Assembly: GCF_907165205.1 (NCBI RefSeq)
Contig: NC_058193.1
Span: forward strand, 34,423,521 to 34,487,520
Source of the DNA: Coccinella septempunctata
Taxonomy: Eukaryota > Arthropoda > Insecta > Coleoptera > Coccinellidae
DNA length: 64,000 bases
Direction of reading: 5' to 3'
The notes beneath the pieces are model-generated. The model searched no databases. It was not told the origin of the DNA and saw only the letters and a list, made by a program, of their open reading frames with translations. The number at the start of each line of letters is the position of its first letter. The first letter of the stretch is position 1. Both the position numbers and the translations under genes were made by a program. Shown in pieces: positions 35,735 to 46,786 of this stretch.

Positions 35735-35970
35735 AACCAGTTTTCTGATACCTCTGGGAGCCCATAAATACGTTCAATAATATCAAATATCAAGAAAGGC
35801 CATCCATCCATTCATAAAATCAATTCCAAGGACGTAATCACCATAAACATCTTCATTTCACAATTGGACATTCATGTTGTCTTCCTTCTCAACATAATAA
35901 AGTGGTTTCATTACTTTATTGAGTTTGTTGACTCTTTTGAGAGATTGAATATTCCATTTGACAATTGTGT
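35735..35970 (-). mobile_element. Possible retroelement protease fragment, decayed
   Basis: On the minus strand the frame reads DYVLGIDFMNGWPFLIFDII, then ERIYGLPE. This resembles the C-terminal part of a retropepsin of LTR retrotransposons, where ILGxDF is followed by a strand and a LPE-like end. A stop lies upstream near 35,868. The 120-codon open frame 35,811-35,449 contains the end of it and then unrelated sequence. The flap and catalytic DTG/DSG region was not found, so this is tentative. Confidence 0.35.
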
Positions 35971-35999
35971 TTAAACGATATTCAGTCCCTGGTTAGCAT

Positions 36000-38900
36000 A
36001 TCAAATCACTTCAAATAGATATCAAGCGAGAGATAGTAGGAAACAGTGGAAGTTGAAGTAGACAAAGGACAAAGAATAAGTTTGTATAGGTTTATAGGTA
36101 TTCGAATTTCAAAGGTCATTGCTTCTGCTTCAACTAGAGTTTGAATCCGTATTCCGAAAATATGTATTTTTTGCCGAAAATCTTCAGACTCAGTTTACTC
36201 ATTTATAAAAGGTCTTTCCAGAAGATAATAACTAAATCATAGACCAAAGTATCGAGAAACTCTCCTCATTGTCAGATTCTAGAGGAATCTATTTAAAATT
36301 TCACCAAGAAAATGACACGAGGAACAATGAACTTAACGAATTAGTGTGGATTATATTTAGCGTCCCAGTGAGAAAAATAGATACAGGTTTTTCACATTGC
36401 TACAGTTCCAACATGTCACAAATGATTAGGTAGGTTGTACAAGTGTCAGCCTCGGTGTCAGCCAGAGTTGAATTCTTTATTTTTTGGCTTGTGAAAATAT
36501 CTCGACTGAATTAAATGTGAGCATTAATTAGTGAAATGTTGATTCACCATTATTTTCGTTGCAAAGGATGAGATTTTCGAACTTGCGAGTAATATCATTG
36601 TCGAATAATAATTTGAAATATGATACAGAGGTGAAATTTTTCGTGCTTCCCATAACTATTTTCACGATTTGCGAAAAAACTACTACGTTCGTTTTATCGT
36701 AATTTGAATCTGATTGAACTGTTGGAAAGTATTATTAACTAGAATATAAAAATGGTTCGTTTTTGAGATTGGCATACAAAAATGGGCACTTCCATGGTTA
36801 ATTGCATTGTACCTGCACCCCATTCTCATTTAAAGGATTCACTGCCCTATTTGAACCGTGTAATCTGATCCTTTTTGTAATTCCTTCTCCAGATACTATG
36901 AGGTGCATGAGTATAATATTTCATGGTCGGTTTTAAATGTGGGTACGTTAACAGAATATTAGGAGTCTATAAAATATTTATTACTGAGAAATCCTACCAT
37001 AAAAAGTTATTATCCATTCGATTTATCGCCAGTAAGACTTTATGAGAATGACAAATAAAATTATTCTTTTCGTCTCCTTGTTATCCATCGTCAACAATTA
37101 ACGATGCCAATTTTCACTTACCAGAACTTCTTCATCTATCGACACAATATTTAAAACTGACCCTTTCAATTCATTCGCAAATTTCGAATTATCGAAATTG
37201 CCATTTTCGAGTATTGATAAAATAATAATCTGTTGATTAATTTCTTAATTGAAAACAATTATTCGTTGAAAAACAGGATGTTTGTCAACATTCAACTGCT
37301 TCAAAATAAATCAGCCTTATTTTATTGAAGATCAAATTCAACTCAATGGATTTTCTCATCATTTGACTCAGTCAAATCTGAATGATTATGTTTCATTATT
37401 TTCAATGAATTATTAAGGAGGCTAACAAAAAATGAGAATCCTTAGGTTTGTATTCTTCCTTTTATAGTTTTTAGCATATCGTAGTTGTAGAGTTCGCATT
37501 ATTGAAGAATATTCAGATGAAAAGATTTTCATTTCAAATCTCACACGACTGAAGAATAAAGACCATCAATTCTGGATATCAATTGTAAAATCTATTGTAT
37601 ACTGTATTTTTTTCTGCATTTTAAATGATTAACATAACTGTTAGAGAATCAGTAAAGTGTTTTTGTCTTGACTCTCTTAATAAAATGTTTAAATCTTTCA
37701 GCTTCGTGAAAAACAACGTTAGTTTTTCATTTTTCTTTTCCAGACTATGAAAATAATAAAGTGGCATCTTTTGTAATATTTTTTTTTCACTTCACCTATT
37801 ATAAATGGAAATCCAAAAAAAGGATGATGCATCATAGGGCCAGTTCCATGCAACGTTTTAGTGTTTGATTGCGTGTTTAGTGTTAAGAAGAACATACCAT
37901 TCCTCCGGAAAATTTTCTTGGGAAACTCCATATACATATTCCTAAAAAAACCAATAAGAACAACACTCCGAACGGTCTAGTCGCATATTTCGATCAGCGC
38001 AACGTTTGAGAGGCTCTACGAACACCGTTTTCACAGTCACAACAAGGATTTTCCGGATAGACTATTCGTTAATTCTATCAGAACATTTAACCCGGAGAGG
38101 ACGGCCAAAAACGCGGAGGTTTTGACAGCAAATGTGAAGCTCACGGGCCTGGGAACACGGCTCGACCTCGGCTTATCAACTACAACAGCGACTTTTCCAT
38201 TTTAGCTGTCGCAGCTTGGGCTGATAGGAATAGACGTTGGAAATTACGTCCGTTCTCGGTTCGTACTTTTCTCTGCGTCCTTTCTTTTCTCGCCAACCCC
38301 TAAACGTTCTCTTTTCATCCCTCTCTACCCTATTTTACATTTCTTGGAGAGCGCTGCGCGTGCGTACGCGGGAGGCATGTGTTCGGGTGAAACTACCCTA
38401 TATTGGACCCTACGGCGGGTGGCTGGTAGAAATGAAACATATTTCCTATTTTCATAGGTATATAATGCCTGGCTCTGAGCTAGACTGAAATAGATGGAGC
38501 ATATCCTAGACAATGGGGGATTCTCGCGATTTGAGGTACCTGTTCATCTCACAATTTTGCCTGCTAGATATCTCTAAACCTTTGATTAAATCCTGTGATG
38601 TTTGTGGAAGAAAATAATACACAGGACGTCCAGAAACGAATGGATGAAGTTGGAAAAGTATTAGAAACTCCAAATAAAATAAAAAAAAATGAGCAAGCAG
38701 TACAGTGAGTCAGAAACACTATACACCCTAAGTACATACATATTTTAAAACTACCCTAACTTCTCGTAAGATTAGCAGTCGGAATTTTCAATCCCTGTAA
38801 CCTTGAAGGTGCTGTCAAAAAAGTATTGGTATAATTTTTTCGCAATTATTCATTTACACCCTGTATATGATCACAGCCTTCTAAAGTATCTATAAAAGGC

Positions 38901-40500
38901 TTTGATATGATGTATGATGATAATCTTCCGAAATGATCAAGAATTCCAAAACACGAAAATAATGATTTAAGATGAATTGATAAAAAATTTCAGGGAATCC
39001 AATATAAGTGTGAAAATTTCAATTCATATTCAAATTTCCGCACCCTTATTGTGGATCCCGAAGATCAGTCGCGGGAAAATAATAAACCTCCTGGCTACAA
39101 AAGATCCATATAGCTTTCTCCCAACCTATTATTTGAATATTTATCCATTCAAATAAAGACATTAAATTTTGATTACAAAGGCACCCCACCTATTATTATA
39201 TATTATGATCTGAGATGGCCTCTCTCTGAAGAATGAATTATTAGGGTAATATATAGGAGGAATTAAATCCGAGACACCATAGGCGTATTCAGAATTTTCC
39301 TTAGGAGCCTAGGGATCGAGATATTCACCTGTTTCCTGCAGGCATTATATTGCGCTAGGGGAAATAAATATTTGAGTGATCCACCAACACGAAAGTTAAC
39401 TTGGCGATTATAGATATTGAAGATTTTCATTAGAAAACTGCAAAGATTTCGCTATGATTGAATTACCTTGAAAAAAATATTTACTATATAGTTATATAAA
39501 AAAAAAATAGCGAAAGGAGCCCATAACAAGGGTCTATAAACAGTGTAAACTCCATCGGAGCTTGCTCCTAAATCGCGCAAAGAACTCCCTTTACAATATG
39601 GCAGGCAACTTATAAAACATGATACGTGTATGATGTGCTGCAGATGTACAAAACGAGGGGTAGAAATAATACACAATATAAGTTTGGGTATATCAAGTAT
39701 GATCTAAATCTTCTTGAATACAAGTCCTTATCAGACACAACCTCTGTCTCTGTCCTTATTACAATGGCAGTTCAGAGGAGGGTATATTATCGGCATATTC
39801 AAAAGATTCAGTACTTCACAGATATTTCCCCAAAATTTTTCACCTCGAGTGTGTGAGAGGATTGTACATCAGCTATTAGCAAATTTCTCTCAGATTTGCC
39901 CCTGGACAACCCCAAAAAATCTTGGGAAACCACGCTAGGATAGCCAATTACCATTCTATAAACTCTTCACCAAAGATTATAGAGTTAACTCTGTAATCTT
40001 TGCTCTTCACGTAATAGCCATACGGGTAGGCAACCCATATTACAGGGAATATGTATGATGTGTAACAAAATTTATCAAATATATGCTTCTTGAGCAGTCC
40101 ATGTTACATGGTAGGTGTATGATTTGTTGTATAACACGTGAGAAAAATATGTTAAATAGAATATGTCAATTTTTCGGGGAATCATGATACGGATACCACA
40201 TAATTGACTGCGAGCATTCTCTTGAAGTTGGAAAAGTCTTATTTCTCTACCATAATTGCTTAAAACCTTGTTTTCCTGAACAATGCAACCATTTCCTTAT
40301 TGACACTGACTAATACTACCCTGCGTTTACAGCTAACCAATAAATCGATCCGAAAAAGTTAAGAGAATATATCTTGCAAATGGGAAAAGAAGCATCCAAT
40401 GGATACTGAAAAAATTATTCTTATATAAAATCTTTATCTTTCAGTTTTTCAAGTGAAAAACAGTTTCAGCAAAGAAAACCTACTCTTTGGTTCAATCATA
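36000..40500. other. Long stretch without recognisable genes
   Basis: Mostly AT-rich sequence. A short less AT-rich zone at 37,970-38,500 has overlapping open frames of no known family and could hold a promoter. A repeat end, CACCCTGTATATGA, is near 38,868. A 30-bp palindrome lies at 39,973-40,002. Confidence 0.4.
39973..40002. repeat. 30-bp palindrome related to 14,933-14,979
   Basis: AAAGATTATAGAGTTA is directly followed by its complement ACTCTGTAATCTTT with one mismatch. The arm is the same as in the palindrome at 14,933. Confidence 0.75.
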
Positions 40501-40851
40501 GAGGATTATGTAGAGGGAAGAATAAAATGACAACAGATTTATTAGGAAATATATGAAAACAAAATAAAATAAAATACGAAAATACGTATATATTGTTTTT
40601 TAAAAATAAAAAACAAATCCTTAAATAATTCTACAAAAATTTACAGCTCTGTTATACTAACATAACTCACCAAGTTCTCATACAACCATTTTATATATTA
40701 TTCTTTGAATGAAACTAGTTCAAAAAATTTTCGATTTATTTAGAAGATTGCTCAACCTTAACAAAAAATCAGTCAAAGGAAACAGTACACACTATTAACC
40801 AAGCACTGCACACTGTAATGTATAAAAAAAGGTCTCTTAAATTACACTTTT

Positions 40852-43322
40852 TTACAATTCATCGTGATCTGCCTCCTGAAACAAGAATAATACCAAATTA
40901 ATACAAGTTTAAACAACTAAAAGTTTCATAAACACTTCAAAGTTTCAAGTCAAAGCGAAACTTACCTCAACTGGTGGAACTTTCTCTTCTTCATCGTCGG
41001 CATCTTCATCATCTTCTTCCTCTTCTTTCTTCTCATCTTTCTTTGCTGCTTCCCTCTCAGCCTTATCTTGTTCTTCTTTCATTTTCTTCTCTCCCTCTTG
41101 GGTGGACTTGAGGTTCGAGATGGCACTACTTGCATAATCTACATCATCAGTGATCAAGATGTTGTCAAAGATGGTTCCCGACTTGACCTGCCACAAGTCC
41201 AGACCGATGGCACAGATTTCTTTCTGCGAGTATAGGTTAGGTTCTGGGGTGTAGTCTGGGTTGTCGATTTCTGGATGCACCCAAGGTCCTTTGTAAGCTG
41301 GGTTGTCGATCTGTTTCGGTGCCCATTCCCCTTTGTACTCTGGGTTGTCGATCATTGGTGGTTCCCATTCTCCGTCCATCTCATCGTCCCAATCTTCAGG
41401 TTTGGTGGCTTCTGGGTCGGGGATGTGCTCTGGCTTGTCCCAGTCCTCTGGTTTCTTGTCGTCTGGGTCTGGGATGGTCTCGCGATCGTCCCAGTCTTCA
41501 GGCTTTTTGGCTTCTGGATCCTTGATTTTCTTGGGTGGCAGGATGTCCCAGTCATCTTCCAAGCTTCCGCTCTCCTTTTTGTCTCCATCGATCAACACCT
41601 CATAAGTATTGTCGGGTTTGATGATGAGGGTGTATACGTGGGTGTATTCGTCATCTTTACAGGTGATCTCCTTATTGATGAGATGGTTTTGGTTCTTGTG
41701 GTTCAAAATAACGTGAACTTTCTTAGTGCCGGGTCCGCAGATATCAGGGCCGAACATGATCCTGTATGGGGATTCTCCGTGCATATCTTCTTGGTTGAGT
41801 GAACAGTCGAATACTTTAACATATCCGCCTCCACAATCTATCTTCTGTTCATGCTTGACGCTGAACTGGATGACCAAGTTCTTTCCTTCCGTTGAGAAAG
41901 GGGTAAATTTCCTACTGAGGGCGTAGAAACGGGCGTCTTGGGAAGTTTGGATACCTAGGGAATTCAAAAGATTTCAATTTACACCCAAGTTGTACCTTCT
42001 TCCTGCCAAGCTCAACAGCTATGCAGTAAATAGACGTTTAGAAAGGATTTTCAACAATTAAGATATGCTTTCTATTTTCTTTTTATTTTTTTCTGGGAAA
42101 TAGGAATCATTGCCGCAAATCCATAAAAACAATTTAATATCACAAATGCTATTTCACTAAATCCTGAATAATATAACAATAATGACAATAAAATTAAGAA
42201 ATACCAATTATAATACCTTGTCACAACAATTATTATCCAATATTTGTTAATTGCTTTCTATGAAAATCTAAGCTACAAAAGTGAAAGTAGATTTTTGAGG
42301 CTTTGGTTATTCTACTTATACCTGATAATGTATTAATCAACATTCTTGCTTTCAGAGAAATTCTGAGTAACCAAACAAAATCCTCTCTGAATGGAAATGA
42401 ACGAATCAACAACTTATAACCAAATAATCAATTTATATATACTTAATCAATTAACTGAAAAATAAAATACTATGATGATATATATCGAAGCAATGCATCC
42501 CTATGTTGAGAATAACCTTTTAGGTGTGTATTGATAAAAGTATGATAGTGTTTGTTGACCTACATGCAGAAAAGCCAATTAACCAATTAGAATGCTTAAG
42601 AGTAATCAAAATTCAATATCAGTTTTCAGAATTATGTAAACCTAATCAAGTGAAAAAACGAGTTATCGCACTTTAAGAATTAATTAGCAAAATTCAATTT
42701 TTCCAAGAATATTCCGAATGAATTAAGATTCTGGTTTTCCAAACCCACACATTTTTCACATATAAGAATGTGCTTCAACGAAAAATAGAATTTTAATTGG
42801 CGAAAAGAACAGTAATGAGAGGCAGTGTTCCTTCACCAAGGATGATGTGTACTTCACCAATGTTGGTGGGGAAAACTAATTTCCTTTGTCAAATATGAGG
42901 ATTATTTTTTCACTCAATTATTTCAAATTAAGTCATGAAAGTTAAACTAACGTGACGAGTTTATTGGTAGATATTTCCGATTGACGTTTGAAACAAGCTT
43001 CTTCATGTCACTCACCTTTATCTGCATCCTCATCATTGTAGAACTTTCCAGCAGTTCTAACAAATTTTCCGAATTCTTTTCCGGGATGCTTGCTGTATAT
43101 CCAGTTCTTCTCCCAAGTATCTGCAAAAAGTACAAAGCTGATAAGTGATACATACGTGGAAACCACATTCTAGCATGCTCCTCTACAATGCCGGCGAAAA
43201 TCAATCGGATACAAGATAATAGATTTTGTCTAACTGTACTCACCATCGTCGAATTTCTCTTCGAAATATACTTCGGAAGTAACACATGCTACAAGAGCAA
43301 AAAGTAACAATGAAACCTTCAT
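40852..43322 (-). CDS. Calr: Calreticulin, ER calcium-binding chaperone
   Basis: Four minus-strand exons join in phase: 43,322-43,244, 43,120-43,016, 41,954-40,966 and 40,875-40,852, giving 398 residues. The start encodes a signal peptide (MKVSLLLFALVACVTS). The N-domain holds the family signature KHEQKIDCGGGYVKVF (about residues 95-110) and IMFGPDICG. The proline-rich arm (about 203-297) has three KPEDWD-type repeats followed by three IDNPxY-type repeats. The tail is a run of Asp, Glu and Lys. The last exon is only 24 bases and supplies EADHDEL and the stop, ending in the ER-retrieval signal HDEL. The protein folds glycoproteins in the ER lumen and stores calcium. Large open frames on the opposite strand (41,275-41,802) come from the repetitive coding sequence. 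Confidence 0.97.
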
Positions 43323-44095
43323 TTCTTATTAACTAATTTTAACTTTATTCCCAGTTACGTCAAATGACTGCCACGACCACCACAAAAGTGCCAAAAATCG
43401 AGGAAAGTGAAACGTAATCAAACTGGAAAACCGCTACCACCGTAGACCTCCTATTAGAAGTCCATCTCACTTCCACCAACGCAGTTTTCCCCTATACCTC
43501 TTCGTCGACGTATGTCATTATCAGGATTTCTATAGGACAGATGGAGCATTGCCATTGGCTGGCGATCTGAAGTGAAACAAGACTCCGATTTATTTCCATA
43601 TTTTCTCTCTTTCTAACAATCGGATAATTTCGATAACGTATCTCTGAGTTTTATTGAGGAAACAACAGCTGGAGCATTTCTATTGGTTTGTTATGGAGTG
43701 TCAATGTGTGAAGCGGGAATTTGAATATCTGCTTTGATAAGATTCGGCTCATTCTTATTCAATTTTCTTATCATGAGAAATTCTCGAAACGACTTTTATA
43801 TTACCTTACTTGAAATGTGTTTCCATATATGTGGATACTGAAATAACTACTTTAGTTAGCGATAAGTGCAATTGAATTATTGTTCAATTTATAGAGTAAA
43901 CTGGAGGAGTTTTTGGAAACTCTGCTTTCCATTAATTGAATTGAAGTTTTCAAACTGATTTATTATAGAGTTTGCATTGGGATTTTTCAAGTTTTAATTG
44001 AGATAGATTGTACAAACAATAAAATATGATTTTATCTTGATTCTTGATTACTTATCCTTATAAAATGATCTAAATACAATAACAGGTATTTTTAG
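43323..44095. promoter_or_regulatory. Upstream region of calreticulin
   Basis: This 770-bp stretch separates the calreticulin start codon from the next coding-like sequence. Reverse CCAAT boxes (ATTGG) are at about 43,554 and 43,682. I did not find a full ER-stress element (CCAAT, nine bases, CCACG), although calreticulin genes often carry one. Confidence 0.35.
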
Positions 44096-44216
44096 AAACA
44101 CTCCATCAGATATCGCCGTTGCAGAAATACATTCAATTTCAAGAGAAGCATTGAATAAGCCTATCTTTGAATACAAAGAACCAGATCGCCTACCTATACC
44201 TCGAGAACAAAAGTAA
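44096..44216 (+). CDS. Orphan coding-like exon
   Basis: After a TATTTTTAG acceptor-like site, one frame reads NTPSDIAVAEIHSISREALN, then KPIFEYKEPDRLPIPREQK and a stop. The composition looks like real protein, unlike surrounding noise. No partner exon was found. Joining it to the downstream small gene at 44,746 does not keep the frame. It may be the last exon of an unrecognised gene, a gene fragment or chance. Confidence 0.28.
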
Positions 44217-44745
44217 AAGTAATGTATATGTTAGTTTTAAGCTCAATTCGACAGCGTGAAGGTGTTAAATTGTGTTCTGTTATGGTTTTGTAAGTTCTGA
44301 TCTTCCACACACGTAGTCAGTGCAGGTTTGTGAATTGGTTTGAGTAATTAATGGCTAGTATAGGAAGCTTCCAAACGGTAACTTCTATTAAGTACAAAAA
44401 GTCAAGTCGTTCGCCTTGAACGCCGCAGACTAAGAAAAGATAGGTGCATGACTCGTGAGGTCTAACCGTACTTTCATCTCCCATTTCATAATGATGTGTT
44501 TTGATAAAAATTTCAGCCTGTGTGCGAATACGAGGCGACTCGTGTTATCGGAATAAGTTTCTAGTTTACGGAAATCGATCGATTTCGAATTTTCGACGCG
44601 AAAATTCAAGCTGTTTGGTTGTTGAACGTCACATTTCCGAATTATCCGAACAATAGGAGAGAGACCTCGATCAAAAACAATACATCTCTCGATTATACCG
44701 TTCCTTTCATTCGCTACAAGAAATGTGATTGTTTTAGGAGCGAAT

Positions 44746-45093
44746 ATGACTTCCACAATGAACGATAGGATGATCAGGGATGTGAGGGATATCTGGAACT
44801 GCGGAAATCCCCGGGAAATCGACAAGGAAACCCCCAGGATCTCGGCGGACAGTCTGAACGATAGCAGGAACAAGCACAAGTACAAGACGTTGGAAAGACA
44901 CCTGAGCATGAAAAAGACCATACGGAAGAAAATGATGAGGGATCTCAGAGAAATTGGAGATGCTACAGCTGATAATCCCTCGAATCAAAACGCCTTCCTC
45001 GAACAGATCAAGAACGATCAACCACCGCCCGCCAACATAGACAAGCCAAGTTTGTGGAAAAGACTGACCAAAGGTTGGGGTAGCAGTTCATAA
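44746..45093 (+). CDS. Small basic protein, unrecognised
   Basis: The frame encodes 115 residues from the ATG at 44,746 (MTSTMNDRMIRDVRDIWN). I prefer this start to the ATG at 44,725 because a TGTTTTAG acceptor ends at 44,737, leaving GAGCGAAT as leader. The middle is strongly basic (HKYKTLERHLSMKKTIRKKM), and the end is PSLWKRLTKGWGSSS. No signal peptide or membrane segment is seen. The codon pattern is protein-like, and an AATAAA at 45,351 follows at a sensible distance, so this is probably a real gene with a noncoding first exon. I do not recognise the family; a cytoplasmic or nuclear role is only a guess from the charge. The minus-strand open frame 44,921-44,430 is its shadow. Confidence 0.6.
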   Translation: MTSTMNDRMIRDVRDIWNCGNPREIDKETPRISADSLNDSRNKHKYKTLERHLSMKKTIRKKMMRDLREIGDATADNPSNQNAFLEQIKNDQPPPANIDKPSLWKRLTKGWGSSS

Positions 45094-45350
45094 TTTAAGT
45101 TGTTTTTTTTTTATTTTTACCCAGTGATATTTTGTGGGTTTCTCTCTGTGAGCGGGGCCTCATCAGTTGAAGGTAACTTTTAGTGTAGATATTAAATATG
45201 CTAGAGTTCCAATAATTGTTTATTGTGATGTAGAGAACTTTTTCTCCTTGTAGCTTTAAGTTTTTTTTCGATAGGGCGAAGACGTTTGTATATTCTTTCT
45301 GGAAGATGTTGTTTTTAAGGGGTCTTCTGTACTTGCCACTTTTTCCGATG

Positions 45351-45356
45351 AATAAA
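45351..45356 (+). terminator. Polyadenylation signal of the small basic protein gene
   Basis: A canonical AATAAA lies about 260 bp after the stop codon at 45,093, in the same orientation. Confidence 0.55.
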
Positions 45357-45399
45357 ATTGCTTTAAGTTAAATATTATTATTTGAAAACCTTTCGATTA

Positions 45400-46786
45400 A
45401 AAATTCAATTATGCCCAATAATTATTCTAAAAAGGTCACTGCCTGTCGATTGCGGATAAGCAAAGCAGCCAGAAAGATAGAAGTAACTCCTTAAAATTGA
45501 AAGAGTTGAGAGAATTTCATACCGAACAGGTAACTCCCACTAATGAACTCAACAATATGAATCATCAAAAAATACCGGCCAGTACTACTTCTAAATATAC
45601 CATAAAAAATAACTTGAGAAAAGTACTGCCAAGTATGTTACAAAAAACCGTAATAATAATCTCATAAATTTTAAAAACATCGACTGTAGTGTGTTATAGG
45701 GCCATACCATTAGAAAATAAATTTATGAAACACGTTCGATATTCTGTTCAATGAAAATAAGCTCAAGGATATATGTCATATATGTTATAGATTAACCTCG
45801 ATTTGTTCAAGACATAGGTCACCTCCCTTCTTGAAAACAAGCAACCAAAAAAAGTTTTCCATTCTCATGAAAGCAAGAAGAAAGCAATTTTAAATATGAA
45901 ACATGATTGGGGTTTTTCTCTGGTAAATTAATGCTGAAGATAATTTATTATAATTTTTTTATTTTATTTCAGTTCATGTTTATCGTGAAAATGTTTTGAA
46001 TTGAATATTTTGAATTACATCATCGCCAAATTTGAACAAAGAAAAACATTTTCAGAAAAACGACAGCAGTGTCATCTACCTTCGAAATCGGGTATAATTA
46101 TTTGTGTAATACAGAAATCTGCATTTGGTACCGATTACTTTTGATCCGATTACTTGATAGCAGATTACAGATCACTGTAATCTGAATCAGGAATGTCAGT
46201 TTCTGCTCCGGGAACAAAGAGATTCCTCTTTGTCCGGGAATCCGGGTAAACGTCAACTTGACGCGGATTTTCGTTAGAAAACAGCTGATGCGTACAGTGG
46301 ATACTGCATAACTGGCGGATGACTATTGATTTTTGTCAAAGTCTGCCTTCACTTCTTTCTGCATTGCGGGTCTAAAGGAAAATATTAACTTGAAGGAATA
46401 GTGCGAAGTTATAAATAATAGAAGATTCATATAATACACATAAAATGGTAGGTGTAGGCTCATCAGTTACCTTCTGTTGAAAAACATTGACTGAAACACA
46501 AATTCTGCAATTATGCTGGAGCAGCATAAAATTAAAGAATTTTTGAAAAACCATAACAACTACACTTACATGCTTAGTTATCTCCTCCAATTTGAAATAT
46601 ATTACAAAATGAATGAATGAAAATGTATAGTTTTGGCATGACCATGAATACTAAGTGCCTATCTTATTATTGATACTTTCATGTTCTCTTTGAATATTTT
46701 TTGAACATGACCTCATCTCCTAAATATGTATTTTATTTCTTTCGAGTATTTATGAATTGTCTAAAGTTTCAAAATTAAAGTGAATC
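45400..46786. other. Intergenic region before NSF
   Basis: AT-rich, with no exon recognised. It must hold the promoter and 5' leader of NSF. No clear TATA-initiator pair was identified. Confidence 0.4.

Noticed and set aside
41275..41802. 175-codon open frame on the plus strand
   Set aside because: It is antisense to the calreticulin proline-rich repeats. The regular repeat keeps the other strand open.
44430..44921. 163-codon open frame on the minus strand
   Set aside because: It overlaps the small plus-strand gene, whose splice acceptor and polyadenylation signal fit better. The protein has no recognisable features.
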